From: Formosa sp. Hel1_31_208
Lineage (GTDB): Bacteria > Bacteroidota > Bacteroidia > Flavobacteriales > Flavobacteriaceae
Length of the DNA stretch: 64,000 bases
Assembly (NCBI RefSeq): GCF_900104785.1
Contig: NZ_LT629733.1
Coordinates: 2,574,501-2,638,500, forward strand
Direction: 5' to 3'
In this document: in pieces, positions 17,085 to 26,633 of the stretch
Position numbering within the stretch: position 1 is the first letter of the stretch
How the letters are laid out: every line of letters starts with the position of its first letter
Program-made: the position numbers and the translations under genes
Notes under the pieces: generated by a model
Seen by the model: the letters and a program-made list of their open reading frames with translations, nothing else
Told to the model about the DNA's origin: nothing
The model's database searches: none

Positions 17085-18737
17085 TTAATTGAGTAATTGT
17101 TTGGCATGTTCTAATGCCGAATTTGTCACATTGACACCACCTAGCATTTGAGCGATTTCTACGATGCGCTCTTCGGGTGTTAATTTTTTAAGCTGAGTTT
17201 GAGTGATGTCATTTACATCTTCTTTATAGACTTTATAGTGCGCATCTCCTTTAGCCGCAATTTGAGGTAAATGCGTAATGGTAAATACTTGCATGGTCTT
17301 ACTCATTTGCTGCATAATACTTGCCATTTTATTGGAGATTTCACCAGAAACTCCCGTGTCTATTTCATCAAACATTATTGTTGGTAACTGTGTATATCTT
17401 GATAAAATAGATTTTATGGCGAGCATAATCCGCGATAATTCCCCACCAGATGCGGCTTTCTTTAAATCATTAAATTGCCCTCCTTTATTAGCAGAGAATA
17501 AAAATTGTAATAAATCTGAGCCATTGGCTAAATATGATGTTGAGGATTGTAACCTAATATCAAACTTCGCATTTGGCATGCCTAATGTAGCTAAGATAGT
17601 TTCTAATTGTTGTTTTAACTTCGGAATGACCGAAGTTCGCTTCTCATGTATTACATGCGTAAGGTTCTTTAATTCGTTATGAAACACCTCAATACCTTTT
17701 TCTTTTTCGGCTATGGATACGTCTAAGTTTTCAGTTATCGAAACCTTTCGTGATAAGGCTTCTTTTATATTCATTAGTTCATCAATAGAAGCCACCGTGT
17801 GTTTTTGCATTAAATTATGCAACACTTGTAGTTTGGTATTGACAACGTCTAGTCGATTTGGGTCGGCATCTAAACTATTTTCTAGATTTTCAATTTCAGC
17901 AACGATATCATCTAACTCAATCATACTGCTGTTAACGCGTTGATAGATATTATCATAATCTTTTCCAAAGCTAATAAGCTTAGCTAAATGATGTTTAGCC
18001 TCAGTAAGGCTAGTAAGTATCCCTAATTCGTCATTACTCAATAATTGCTGTGACTGCAATAACTTCTCCTTAATCTCTTCAACATTATTCAAAGTCTCAT
18101 ATTCGCTCTCTAATAGCTCCAGTTCACCAACTTTTAAATTCGCGTCTTCCAATTCTTTTAAAAGAAATAAATTATAATCTAATTCCTTAATAGATTCTGA
18201 TTTTTGTTCTAAGAGTTGTTGTAATTCGCGCTGTTCTGCTTTAAATTTTTTAAGTGCAGATGCATAGGATTCTAATACTTGAGAATTTTCAGCTAAAGCG
18301 TCAATAATTTGAAATTGAAAATTATCATTAGTGAGTTCTAATGTTTGGTGCTGCGAGTGAATATCAATCAAGCGATTCCCTAAGATCTGGAGACTATCAA
18401 GGCGTACTGGTGTGTCATTCACAAATGCTCTAGACTTTCCAGATGGCAAAATCTCTCTTCTAATGATTGTTATGGATTCATAATCTAAATCTTCTGTCGA
18501 AAATAAAGTTTTCAAATTGTATTTAGCAATGTCAAAAGTCGCCTCAATAATGCATTTTTTAGTATTGTCTTTGATACTACTTAAATCAGCTCGCTTCCCT
18601 AAAATTAAAGATAAGCCTCCCAAGAGAATGGACTTACCAGCGCCTGTTTCGCCTGTGATAATAGACAATCCATTGCTAAAACTCACTTGGAGTTCATCAA
18701 TAAGCGCATAATTTTTTATAGATAATTGTGTAAGCAT
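17085..18737 (-). CDS. recN: DNA repair protein RecN
   Basis: RecN is an SMC-like ATPase involved in double-strand break repair. The protein has 550 residues, the usual length. The Walker A motif GETGAGKS sits near residues 29-36. Long coiled-coil stretches make up the middle, and the C-terminal half carries an ABC signature-like LSRIMLA and the Walker B region TIMFDEIDTGVSGE. It lies between DUF4835 and fabI on the same strand, an arrangement common in flavobacteria. The 47-base gap to fabI and 59-base gap to DUF4835 allow co-transcription. Confidence 0.96.
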   Translation of the reverse strand: MLTQLSIKNYALIDELQVSFSNGLSIITGETGAGKSILLGGLSLILGKRADLSSIKDNTKKCIIEATFDIAKYNLKTLFSTEDLDYESITIIRREILPSGKSRAFVNDTPVRLDSLQILGNRLIDIHSQHQTLELTNDNFQFQIIDALAENSQVLESYASALKKFKAEQRELQQLLEQKSESIKELDYNLFLLKELEDANLKVGELELLESEYETLNNVEEIKEKLLQSQQLLSNDELGILTSLTEAKHHLAKLISFGKDYDNIYQRVNSSMIELDDIVAEIENLENSLDADPNRLDVVNTKLQVLHNLMQKHTVASIDELMNIKEALSRKVSITENLDVSIAEKEKGIEVFHNELKNLTHVIHEKRTSVIPKLKQQLETILATLGMPNAKFDIRLQSSTSYLANGSDLLQFLFSANKGGQFNDLKKAASGGELSRIMLAIKSILSRYTQLPTIMFDEIDTGVSGEISNKMASIMQQMSKTMQVFTITHLPQIAAKGDAHYKVYKEDVNDITQTQLKKLTPEERIVEIAQMLGGVNVTNSALEHAKQLLN

Positions 18738-18796
18738 AAGGCAGCTAATAAATACAGCATGAATTTACTGAAATTAACTCTAATACTCACATGAGC

Positions 18797-19684
18797 TTAG
18801 AAATTTATTTTACGCCATTTCGAAGAATGCATCGGCGCGATTTTAGTCAATGTCGAAATCAAATCTGAAATATTAATAGACGGTCCTCCACTAAAGATTT
18901 GTTGGATTTCGTCTGACTTCGCATCAAAAAAGGTTCGCAGTAAAAAAGAATTAGGGCGTTTATTATTCATTACCCTTAAAGTATTTAACGATTCGACAAT
19001 TGCTTGTTTTGCTTCTTTCGCATCATTGCTCATTTCATCCAATCCTTTGCGATGGTAATTATACATCACATTGCGATATTCTTTAAAAGTTGGAGATAAA
19101 ATATTGTCTATCAGAATAAAGCGTGTTTGCTGGCCATCTTCTAGTTTCCAACCTTTAGAGTTATTTTGCTGAGAATAATTTAAAATGGTTTGAGCTTGCT
19201 TATAATATTCTGCTCCTCCTCCATCAGAAAATGTATCAGCATCTAATCCCAACATCATATAGATATGAAATGAAATTACAGACACTAAATTAGATTCAAA
19301 TTGGTTTTCATTAAAGACAAAATTCTGAAATTCTAAATATTGAAATGCAAAATCCTTGTCATTAAAATTATAAACGGGTGTACTGTATGTTGATCCATAT
19401 ACGGGTCTACTACTCTGGATTTGCAGAGAAGCGTCGAACAAATCGTTATTATAACCATTTATAGTAATAATCATTCCACAATCTATGCGCTCTTGTCCTT
19501 TAAAAGATTTATCTGTCCATTGCGTATTATTTATAAACTCATTAAGTTGACGTTCTAGAGTTTTAAACACCTGAACATTGTCATTTCCTGTAAGTTGAGC
19601 ATTGACTATTACGTTACAATTAAGCTCTTGGGCAGTTATGCCTAAGGACATGATCATCAATAAAATAAATATATAATTACGCAT
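18797..19684 (-). CDS. DUF4835 family protein (called PorD in some annotations)
   Basis: This 295-residue protein has a Sec signal peptide (cleavage after about residue 18, GITAQ) and a single domain of the DUF4835 family, recognisable from its start ELNCNVIVNAQ and the PVYNFNDKDFAFQY segment. The family is restricted to Bacteroidota. Some annotations name it after the T9SS protein PorD, but I cannot support a direct role from sequence. The gene overlaps coaBC by 8 bases, so the two are translationally coupled. Confidence 0.85.
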   Translation of the reverse strand: MRNYIFILLMIMSLGITAQELNCNVIVNAQLTGNDNVQVFKTLERQLNEFINNTQWTDKSFKGQERIDCGMIITINGYNNDLFDASLQIQSSRPVYGSTYSTPVYNFNDKDFAFQYLEFQNFVFNENQFESNLVSVISFHIYMMLGLDADTFSDGGGAEYYKQAQTILNYSQQNNSKGWKLEDGQQTRFILIDNILSPTFKEYRNVMYNYHRKGLDEMSNDAKEAKQAIVESLNTLRVMNNKRPNSFLLRTFFDAKSDEIQQIFSGGPSINISDLISTLTKIAPMHSSKWRKINF

Positions 19685-20888
19685 GTGTTTGTTTTAAAAT
19701 TTGCTGCATTAAATCTTGAGCAACTTCTGTTTTTGACTTTAGTTCATGCTCCAATATGTCATGGGCTGCGGTGATAAAAGTAACTTTATTTGTTGAACCT
19801 CCAAAACCTGCACCTTTATCGTTTAACGAATTAAGAACGATAAGGTCTAAATTTTTAGATTCCAGTTTTCCTTTTGCATGCTGCAATTCGTTATTGGTTT
19901 CTAATGCAAATCCTACTAAAAACTGTTGTTTCTTTATTTCACCTAAGGACTTTAATATATCTTTTGTTTTTTCTAACTCAATAGTAAACGTAGATTCTTT
20001 CTTTTTTATTTTTTGGCTCGCGATATATTTTGGTTTATAATCTGCAACTGCTGCCGATAATATGGCAATATCAACATCCTCAAAATACTGATGCGCCTGC
20101 TCATACATGTCCTGAGCACTTATTACTCGTATTACCTTTATTAAACTATGCGACACTGTTTGATGAGAAGGTCCAGTTATTAAAATGACCTGAGCACCTA
20201 AATTGGCAGCTGCTTTAGCGATTTCAAAACCCATTTTACCACTTGAGTGATTTCCAATAAACCGAACAGGATCAATGGCTTCATAGGTTGGGCCAGCTGT
20301 AATCAATATTTTTTTACTTTTCAAAGGCAACTTATCCAGAACATCTTTTTCAATAAAAGCAACAATATCTTCAGGTTCAGCCATTCGACCCTCGCCAATG
20401 AGACCACTAGCCAATTCTCCAGAAGTCGCTGGAATCATCACATTTCCGAAGCTCTTCAATGTCTCAAAAGACATCTTCGTAGACTCATGCTTATACATGT
20501 CTAAATCCATAGCAGGTGCAAAATACACTGGACACTTTGCAGATAAATAGGTGGCCAGTAACAAATTATCACAGGTGCCATTTGCCATTTTAGACAATGT
20601 ATTTGCTGTTGCTGGAGCAATCAAAAATAGGTCGGCCCAAAGACCAAGTTCTACATGATTATTCCACATAGCGTTATCATCTTCATCATTTGTGAAAGAA
20701 GAAACTACTGGATTTTTAGATAATGTTGAAAGCGTTAAAGGTGTAATGAAGTCTTTTGAAGCAGGCGTCATAACGACCTTTACGTTGGCGCCTGCTTTTA
20801 TAAATAACCTAACAAGGTTAGCTGTCTTGTAAGCAGCAATACCAGCAGTTATGCCTAAAAGTATATTTTTGCCGCTTAATATAGACAT
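19677..20888 (-). CDS. coaBC: Bifunctional phosphopantothenoylcysteine decarboxylase / phosphopantothenate-cysteine ligase
   Basis: CoaBC carries out the two middle steps of coenzyme A synthesis. The protein has 403 residues. The N-terminal flavoprotein domain (CoaC, about 1-180) starts with GKNILLGITAGIAAYK and contains APAMDLDMY. The C-terminal CoaB domain (about 185-403) starts at KKILITAGPTYEAIDPVRFI and contains NHSSGKMG and KIKKKES. It is followed by DUF4835 (8-base overlap) and preceded by the omega-like subunit gene 7 bases upstream, forming a tight operon. Confidence 0.96.
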   Translation of the reverse strand: MSILSGKNILLGITAGIAAYKTANLVRLFIKAGANVKVVMTPASKDFITPLTLSTLSKNPVVSSFTNDEDDNAMWNNHVELGLWADLFLIAPATANTLSKMANGTCDNLLLATYLSAKCPVYFAPAMDLDMYKHESTKMSFETLKSFGNVMIPATSGELASGLIGEGRMAEPEDIVAFIEKDVLDKLPLKSKKILITAGPTYEAIDPVRFIGNHSSGKMGFEIAKAAANLGAQVILITGPSHQTVSHSLIKVIRVISAQDMYEQAHQYFEDVDIAILSAAVADYKPKYIASQKIKKKESTFTIELEKTKDILKSLGEIKKQQFLVGFALETNNELQHAKGKLESKNLDLIVLNSLNDKGAGFGGSTNKVTFITAAHDILEHELKSKTEVAQDLMQQILKQTHA

Positions 20889-20895
20889 GCTTATA

Positions 20896-21225
20896 TTATT
20901 CCTGAACGTCGTCGTCAGTATTTCTGTAGTAAATCTTATCGTCTAACCATTCTTGAACTGCCAGAGCATGTGGCTTCGGTAATTTTTCATAGAATTTTGA
21001 CACTTCGATTTGTTCTTTGTTTTCAAATATTTCTTCAAGACTATCATTGTAAGTTGCAAACTCTTCAAGTTTATCAACTAACTCTCGTCTGATATCAGTA
21101 TTGATTTGCTCAGCTCTTTTCGAGATTACAGAAATAGCCTCATAAATATTGTTTGTTGATGCATCGATGATATTTCTATCATACGTTTCTGTGGTTACAG
21201 GAGCATTGGTCTTTTTTAAATCCAT
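20896..21225 (-). CDS. rpoZ: DNA-directed RNA polymerase omega/RPB6-like subunit
   Basis: This 109-residue protein matches the Bacteroidota form of the omega subunit: a short N-terminus, then the conserved segment NIYEAISVISKRAEQINTDIRREL, and an acidic C-terminal tail. The omega family helps assemble RNA polymerase by wrapping the beta' C-terminus. Its place between bamD and coaBC is the usual one in this family and resembles the rpoZ/coaBC linkage of other phyla, which strengthens the assignment. It is 12 bases after bamD. Confidence 0.85.
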   Translation of the reverse strand: MDLKKTNAPVTTETYDRNIIDASTNNIYEAISVISKRAEQINTDIRRELVDKLEEFATYNDSLEEIFENKEQIEVSKFYEKLPKPHALAVQEWLDDKIYYRNTDDDVQE

Positions 21226-21237
21226 ATGTATATGTAA

Positions 21238-22053
21238 TTAACTTTTTGTATTGATTTGTTCAGGTGTTGATGTCATCTCTTCATTCATTCTATCTGCTTC
21301 TTCTATAAATTCAGAATTTGGATAAAACTTCTTGAAACTTTTATAATAATTAATAGCAGTATTTAATCTTGCTTCCTTTTTTGACTTAACACTATTTATT
21401 CCAAGTTTGTAAGCAGAGTCTAAACGATAAAACATGGCTTGTTCTCTAAAACTAGTTCCAGGGAAATCAGCTAGAAAATTTTCAAATGCTTTAATTGCAG
21501 CTAAATAATCATTAGATTCAAAATAAGCAATATTATTATATTGTTTTGCGATTTCAAATGCTTTTCGCTCTAATTTATAATCTAATTCTTGTATTAAAGT
21601 ATTGGCCTGCGGTAACAGCTCAGAGTCTGGATATTTATTGACAAACAGCTGTAATTTTTGAAGCGCTTCTACCGTTTCGTGCTGTTCTTTACTATACACA
21701 GGTGACAAATGATAAAAACTTTTAGCTGCTAAAAACGCCGCTTCTTGCACTTTCTCACTCTGAGGATATAAACGTTCAAATTGATCTAACTTATAACCTG
21801 CTTCTATATAACTACGCATTTCATAGAATGTTTTCGCGTACATGTACATGAGCTTCTCTGCCTGTGGCTTCCCTCTGTAATTAGGTTCGATTTGTTTGAA
21901 AAGCCTGTTGGCCTTTGACCATTTGCCAGCGTCAAACAACTCTGATCCTAAATTAAATTTAGTGGCTACATCATCAGATTTCAATGCTTTCTGAAATTCG
22001 CTACAAGAGGTTAATAGCAAGAGCGTTACTAATAAATAAAATAATTTCTTCAT
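21238..22053 (-). CDS. bamD: Outer membrane assembly lipoprotein BamD
   Basis: BamD is the essential lipoprotein of the BAM complex that inserts beta-barrel proteins into the outer membrane. The 271-residue protein has a lipobox (LLTSC, lipidated C17) and about five TPR-like repeats, including the first with KWSKANRLFKQI and YRGKPQAEKLMYMYAKTFY. The length fits the family. It begins the bamD-rpoZ-coaBC-DUF4835 operon and has a promoter with a -7 element at 22071-22078. Confidence 0.93.
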   Translation of the reverse strand: MKKLFYLLVTLLLLTSCSEFQKALKSDDVATKFNLGSELFDAGKWSKANRLFKQIEPNYRGKPQAEKLMYMYAKTFYEMRSYIEAGYKLDQFERLYPQSEKVQEAAFLAAKSFYHLSPVYSKEQHETVEALQKLQLFVNKYPDSELLPQANTLIQELDYKLERKAFEIAKQYNNIAYFESNDYLAAIKAFENFLADFPGTSFREQAMFYRLDSAYKLGINSVKSKKEARLNTAINYYKSFKKFYPNSEFIEEADRMNEEMTSTPEQINTKS

Positions 22054-22070
22054 AAATAAAAAACAGGTTG

Positions 22071-22078
22071 CAAAAGTA
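22071..22078 (-). promoter_or_regulatory. -7 element of the bamD operon
   Basis: TACTTTTG on the minus strand is an exact match to TAnnTTTG, 17 bases before the bamD ATG. Further upstream, at 22150-22166, TTTAAG and TTTAAC are spaced by 11 bp, a weaker version of the repeats upstream of degP. Confidence 0.5.
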
Positions 22079-22161
22079 CGTATTTCTAACGTATTATAAA
22101 AACAAATATTTTCAACTAAAATAACGGTTGAATTTAGGCTCTTCTTATGTTTAAGTAATAT

Positions 22162-23055
22162 TTAACTTTTTATCTCATAGTTGAGTTTTTGAAGCGCTGA
22201 TTGGATTTGTTGTTTAAGTCCTTCACTTGCCTCAACCAGAGGTAATCTAACCGCTGACTTAGATAAGTTTAAAACCTCCAATACAGCCTTTATCCCAGCA
22301 GGATTATTTTCTGAAAAGATAAGTGAAATCATATCCATAAGATCAAAATGAATCTTATATGCTTCTTTTGCTTTCCCTTCTAATCCCAGATTAATCATGC
22401 GTGTAAATTGTTTTGGTAACGCCTGTCCTATTACAGAAATTACCCCAGCTCCACCTGCCAGAACAACACCCAATACCAAATCATCATCCCCAGAAATAAT
22501 TAAAAAATCATCAGGTTTATCTCTTAATAATTTTAAATATTGATGTACATTATTCCCAGCTTCTTTCACAGCAATGATATTGCCAAAATCTCTCGCTAAA
22601 CGCAAAGTTGTCTCAGGCAGCATATTTGATGATGTACGCCCAGGAACATTGTATAAAATGATATCCACTGGAGACGTTTCTGAAATCACTTTAAAATGCT
22701 GATAAATGCCTTCCTGAGTTGGTTTACTGTAATACGGTGACACCGATAATAGCGCATCAATTTGGGACAAATCTGTAGTCTTAATCTCTTCGATTACCTC
22801 AGTTGTATTGTTTCCACCAATTCCTAAAACCAATGGCACTCTCCCATTATTCGTATGCACTATTGTTTTTATAATATCTTTCTTTTCTTGTTTGGTAATT
22901 GTAACGCTTTCACCAGTTGTTCCACTAATAACGATATAATTCGTACCATTATCAATATTGTAATTCACCAGATTAGCCAGGGCCTCATGATCGACACTTA
23001 AATCTGTATTAAAAGGTGTGATTATCGCCACACCTGTGCCATGAAATTTAGTCAT
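22162..23055 (-). CDS. dapA: 4-hydroxy-tetrahydrodipicolinate synthase
   Basis: DapA condenses pyruvate with aspartate semialdehyde, the first step of the diaminopimelate/lysine pathway. The protein has 297 residues. The signature GTTGES, the catalytic tyrosine in LYNVPGRTS, and the Schiff-base lysine in AVKEAGNN are all intact. Its ATG overlaps the TAA of the upstream DUF6913 gene by one base. A second gene of the pathway, dapF, is at 48940-49716. Confidence 0.96.
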   Translation of the reverse strand: MTKFHGTGVAIITPFNTDLSVDHEALANLVNYNIDNGTNYIVISGTTGESVTITKQEKKDIIKTIVHTNNGRVPLVLGIGGNNTTEVIEEIKTTDLSQIDALLSVSPYYSKPTQEGIYQHFKVISETSPVDIILYNVPGRTSSNMLPETTLRLARDFGNIIAVKEAGNNVHQYLKLLRDKPDDFLIISGDDDLVLGVVLAGGAGVISVIGQALPKQFTRMINLGLEGKAKEAYKIHFDLMDMISLIFSENNPAGIKAVLEVLNLSKSAVRLPLVEASEGLKQQIQSALQKLNYEIKS

Positions 23056-23573
23056 TATAATTTGTTTAAAACTGTTAAATATTTCTTCAATTCCTCTTTA
23101 AACAATGAAAACTCTTGCGGTTTTACATCAATAATTAAATCATAAAGTCTTTGGTCTTCATTCATTATACCCACTTTAAAATTCGACTTCGAAAGTGCTG
23201 CTATTATATCCAGCTCTATATGATGTTCTTTATAAAAGCATATCAAAACATCAAACTGAGTATCAATGAATGTTTGTAAATCAATACTATTAATCTTTCC
23301 TTTCCATCCAAAATCTTTCGGATTAAAATAGGTGTCCCAAAGATTATTCGTGCCTTTTGGGTCATCAACAAAGGCTACAATTTTAGTCTTTGCTTCTTGA
23401 ATATTTAAACTTTTAAAGAACGATCTAAAAGCATCAAAATCGGCAAACTCATTGACATTTAAAATAACACCAATGGTTTTCATTTTTGTATTACTTACTG
23501 CAACACGACGAGCATTTAATAATTTGTTGATGTATTTTTGATTTGATTTTTTCTTAAATGCCTTTAAAATCAT
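23055..23573 (-). CDS. DUF6913 family protein
   Basis: This 172-residue protein of unknown function starts with a basic stretch (MILKAFKKKSNQKYINKLL) and has no membrane helix. The segment WDTYFNPKDFGWKGKI is characteristic of the flavobacterial family found directly upstream of dapA. The stop overlaps the dapA start by one base, so coupling is likely. The conserved pairing suggests a link to lysine or cell-wall metabolism, but this is only inference. Confidence 0.7.
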   Translation of the reverse strand: MILKAFKKKSNQKYINKLLNARRVAVSNTKMKTIGVILNVNEFADFDAFRSFFKSLNIQEAKTKIVAFVDDPKGTNNLWDTYFNPKDFGWKGKINSIDLQTFIDTQFDVLICFYKEHHIELDIIAALSKSNFKVGIMNEDQRLYDLIIDVKPQEFSLFKEELKKYLTVLNKL

Positions 23574-23644
23574 TTATATTTATGCTTTCCACAAATGTAA
23601 AAAAAAGCATACTACGAATTCCTAAACATATCATAATAAAATCT

Positions 23645-24409
23645 ATGAATTATAAACATTTAATCCTCCTATATTGTGCAATCACATTCAGTTCTTGTCA
23701 ACAAGAGTTTCAACTGCGTAAAATAGAGGGTAAACAAATCAATATTTCAGACAGTCTAGCCTCAAATCCAGATGTAGAAGCCTTTATTAAGCCCTATCGC
23801 GAACATTTGAATAAAAACCTAGATAGCGTTTTAGCTTATGCTGTTGACACATACTCTAAAACAGACGGCGAATATAATACAGCTATTGGAAATATGATGG
23901 CCGATGCTGTTTATGAAGAGGCTAATTATGTATTCAATAAAAGAACTGGTGAAAATATCGATTTTGTTTTACTCAATCATGGTGGTATTAGAGCTATAAT
24001 TTCAAAGGGTGATGTGACCATTAGAACAGCTTATGAGGTAATGCCATTTGAAAATTCCGTAGTGGTCGTCAAAATGAAAGGCGAAAAAGTGAAAGAATTG
24101 CTCGATTACTTAGCTCGGGCGAAACGCGCACACCCTATTTCAAAATTAAATGTTGTAATTGATAGTAATGGTGATCTAAAATCTGGAGTGCTTAATGGGC
24201 AAGCATTAGATTTCAGCAAAACCTACAATGTAGCTACAAATGACTATTTGTATAGTGGCGGCGATCGAATGACCTTCTTTCAGCCTAATGATAGTCTATA
24301 CGTATTAGATTATAAAATTCGCAACATCCTTATTGATCATTTTACAAAAATAGACACCCTTAATCCTGTTATTGACGACCGTTTTATTCAAATAAAAAAT
24401 CAATCATGA
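23645..24409 (+). CDS. Lipoprotein with 5'-nucleotidase C-terminal domain
   Basis: I start at the ATG at 23645 (MNYKHLILLYCAITFSSCQQ), giving 254 residues with a clear lipoprotein signal (lipidated C17), rather than 29 codons upstream. The protein is the C-terminal half of a UshA-type 5'-nucleotidase, with NMMADAVYE, LLNHGGIRA, GDVTIRTAYEVMPFEN and the YNVATNDYLYSGGD motif that stacks on the base. It lacks the metallophosphatase domain, which is encoded by the next gene with a 4-base ATGA overlap. Together they make a split periplasmic nucleotidase that would release phosphate and nucleosides. Confidence 0.88.
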   Translation: MNYKHLILLYCAITFSSCQQEFQLRKIEGKQINISDSLASNPDVEAFIKPYREHLNKNLDSVLAYAVDTYSKTDGEYNTAIGNMMADAVYEEANYVFNKRTGENIDFVLLNHGGIRAIISKGDVTIRTAYEVMPFENSVVVVKMKGEKVKELLDYLARAKRAHPISKLNVVIDSNGDLKSGVLNGQALDFSKTYNVATNDYLYSGGDRMTFFQPNDSLYVLDYKIRNILIDHFTKIDTLNPVIDDRFIQIKNQS

Positions 24410-25317
24410 AGAGAAGAGAGTTTATACAACAAACAGCAGCCGCATCGGCATTAATTGGACTTGGCGGTATTGGATTAACTTCGTTTTCTCCAGCAACAAA
24501 GAAAATAACCATTCTTCACACCAACGATGTTCATAGTCATATAGATCCCTTTGGACCAGATGACGGACGAAACCCTAATCAAGGAGGTGTAGCCAGACGC
24601 GCAAGTTTAATTGAAACCATTCGTAAAGAAAACCCGAACACCTTATTATTAGATGCAGGAGATATTTTTCAAGGCACACCCTATTTTAATTATTATGGTG
24701 GAGAGCTTGAATTCAAACTCATGAGCATGCTTAAATATGATGTCGCTACTATTGGAAATCATGATTTTGACAATGGAATTGACGGCCTCTTTGCACAACT
24801 GCCTCATGCTAAATTTGATTTTGTATCGGCTAATTATGATTTTTCCAATACTATTATGGATACGCACGTAAAACCTTATCGAATAATAATAAAAGATGGT
24901 ATTAAAATTGGAGTTTTCGGATTAGGCATTCAACTTGAAGGGCTTGTAAATGAAAAAATGTATAAAGAGACTGTGTATCTAGATCCTGTTGAAACTAGCC
25001 AGGAAATGACACGTATTTTAAAGCAAGATGAAAAATGTGACCTCATCATTTGTCTTTCTCATTTAGGTTATAACTATAGTACTCGTCCTAAAAAAATTAG
25101 CGATCTTAAATTAGCTGAAATTACAAAAGATATCGATTTAATTATTGGTGGTCACACGCATACATTTCTGAAAAAACCTACAGTAGTTAAAAATATGGAT
25201 GGAAAAAATATGTTGGTTAACCAAGTGGGCTGTTATGGTATTAACCTAGGGAAAATAGATTTCTATTTTGATGCCGATAAAAACAAAGCTGCTAACGGAA
25301 CTTCAATTATTGTCTAA
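24406..25317 (+). CDS. Metallophosphatase (UshA N-terminal type), Tat-exported
   Basis: This 303-residue protein starts with a twin-arginine signal (MKRREFIQQTAAASALIGLGG) and contains the calcineurin-like metallophosphatase domain with all metal-ligand motifs: HTNDVHSHI, LDAGDIFQG, IGNHDFDNG and GGHTHTF. It corresponds to the catalytic N-terminal half of UshA-type 5'-nucleotidases. Its partner domain is encoded by the gene just upstream (ATGA overlap). The Tat signal suggests that folding and metal loading occur in the cytoplasm before export, whereas the partner goes out as a Sec lipoprotein. It ends directly against the convergent stop of the next gene. Confidence 0.92.
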   Translation: MKRREFIQQTAAASALIGLGGIGLTSFSPATKKITILHTNDVHSHIDPFGPDDGRNPNQGGVARRASLIETIRKENPNTLLLDAGDIFQGTPYFNYYGGELEFKLMSMLKYDVATIGNHDFDNGIDGLFAQLPHAKFDFVSANYDFSNTIMDTHVKPYRIIIKDGIKIGVFGLGIQLEGLVNEKMYKETVYLDPVETSQEMTRILKQDEKCDLIICLSHLGYNYSTRPKKISDLKLAEITKDIDLIIGGHTHTFLKKPTVVKNMDGKNMLVNQVGCYGINLGKIDFYFDADKNKAANGTSIIV

Positions 25318-26094
25318 TTAAAAGTTAACTCTTATTTGACGTAAACTCTCTGTAGTGGGTATAAAATATTCTGACAAATTAATACGTTTATCGCTATAGC
25401 GTTGTGTATGATGATCATAAACGTATTTGTAAAGTAAAAACAATCCTGCGGTATGAAGAATACCTTCAAACATTTCGAATACCCAATAATAGACATATAA
25501 GGAACAGATATAGTTTAAAACGTCTGCAAACACAAAACTAAACACCATGAGTAAAAATGTAATAGATTGAGCAGTTTCTCTACTCAAATAGACAGCGAAT
25601 GCAAAAAACGTCATTGCAATAAGCGTAATCCCGTGAAAAATATATAGTATAAGGTTTATATCATCAACAAAATTCTCTTTGGCAACGCCGTATAAAGCAT
25701 ATAAAAAGTAAGAGTTTAAAATCAAAACTAATATCAAATAAACGGAAACTAAGCCTTCAAACTTTACTCGTCTCAACTTACCAAAAAGGACAAATATCAA
25801 TAATAAATATGCTCCAATATACATTGACTTTGAAAGCTTCAATGACAGATCGCCAAATCCAAATACCGATAGCGCATCTCCAAGAAAAAACACTAAAAAA
25901 ATGGTGAGGAACACATTAGCCATTTTATGCAGTTGACAAAAATAAAATGTCAGTAAAATGGTAACAGTAATAAGTTTTGTAATCTTAGGAACAATCCCAT
26001 AGTCAAAAAAAGTGGCTATAGAATTCCCAAGCAACAAAACTAGTAGAACCATAACTAACGCCATATTTGGCTTTAATTTTTTTGCTTCTTGCAT
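25318..26094 (-). CDS. Integral membrane protein, possibly YhhN-like (paralogue 1)
   Basis: The 258-residue protein has about eight hydrophobic helices. The segment FLVFFLGDALSVFGFGD followed by SKSMYIGAYLLLIF is faintly like the YhhN/TMEM86 (lysoplasmalogenase) family, but this is not certain. It is similar in size and helix layout to the protein at 26622-27362, on the other side of a DoxX gene. Its stop touches the stop of the convergent metallophosphatase gene without a spacer. The promoter has an exact TATATTTG and an ATCGAT operator. The C-terminus is hydrophilic and ends in SLRQIRVNF. Confidence 0.6.
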   Translation of the reverse strand: MQEAKKLKPNMALVMVLLVLLLGNSIATFFDYGIVPKITKLITVTILLTFYFCQLHKMANVFLTIFLVFFLGDALSVFGFGDLSLKLSKSMYIGAYLLLIFVLFGKLRRVKFEGLVSVYLILVLILNSYFLYALYGVAKENFVDDINLILYIFHGITLIAMTFFAFAVYLSRETAQSITFLLMVFSFVFADVLNYICSLYVYYWVFEMFEGILHTAGLFLLYKYVYDHHTQRYSDKRINLSEYFIPTTESLRQIRVNF

Positions 26095-26118
26095 GGTAGA
26101 CTTTTATATTGGGTAAGA

Positions 26119-26176
26119 CAAATATAGTAAAAAATATGTATTTCAACGTGTTTTTTGAACGTTTTATCGATTAAAT
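26119..26176 (-). promoter_or_regulatory. Promoter and ATCGAT operator for membrane protein paralogue 1
   Basis: TATATTTG (26119-26126, minus strand) is an exact -7 element. TTATCGATTAAA at 26164-26175 has its centre 46 bases upstream of it. The operator also lies about 70 bases before the divergent DoxX start, so it might serve both genes. Confidence 0.55.
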
Positions 26177-26243
26177 ATTGAATTAGACATGTTGGATGTA
26201 GGTTTTAGCTTTCTAAACGTCTAAACATCAATACTTTTATCTT

Positions 26244-26633
26244 ATGAAAAAACACCTTCCTCTCACTTTAAGAATCCTAGTAGCTATTATTTTAATACAA
26301 ACACTTCGATTTAAATTTACAGGACATGAAGACAGTGTATTCATCTTTACTATGGTTGGACTGGAACCAGTTGGTAGAATTGGTATAGGAATTGCTGAAC
26401 TTTTAGCTGCAATACTTTTATTAGTAAGAAAAACGGTGTGGATTGGAGCAACCTTAACTTTAGGAATAATCGGAGGCGCTATTAGTATGCATTTAACACA
26501 ACTGGGTATTGACATAAGAAATGACGGAGGCCTATTATTTTATACGGCACTAATTACCTTCCTACTTGTTTTAGGGATTTTATATATCTATAGAAAAGAC
26601 ATTCCAATATTTGGTAAGAAATTAAGCTTCTAA
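26244..26633 (+). CDS. DoxX family membrane protein
   Basis: This 129-residue protein has four predicted membrane helices, the normal layout for DoxX. The segment TLRFKFTGHEDSVFIF and the second helix with GRIGIGIAELLAAILLL fit the family. Members are small inner-membrane proteins linked in some bacteria to thiol or redox homeostasis, but the role is poorly known. The last 12 bases overlap the 3' end of the convergent gene at 26622-27362. Confidence 0.75.
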   Translation: MKKHLPLTLRILVAIILIQTLRFKFTGHEDSVFIFTMVGLEPVGRIGIGIAELLAAILLLVRKTVWIGATLTLGIIGGAISMHLTQLGIDIRNDGGLLFYTALITFLLVLGILYIYRKDIPIFGKKLSF

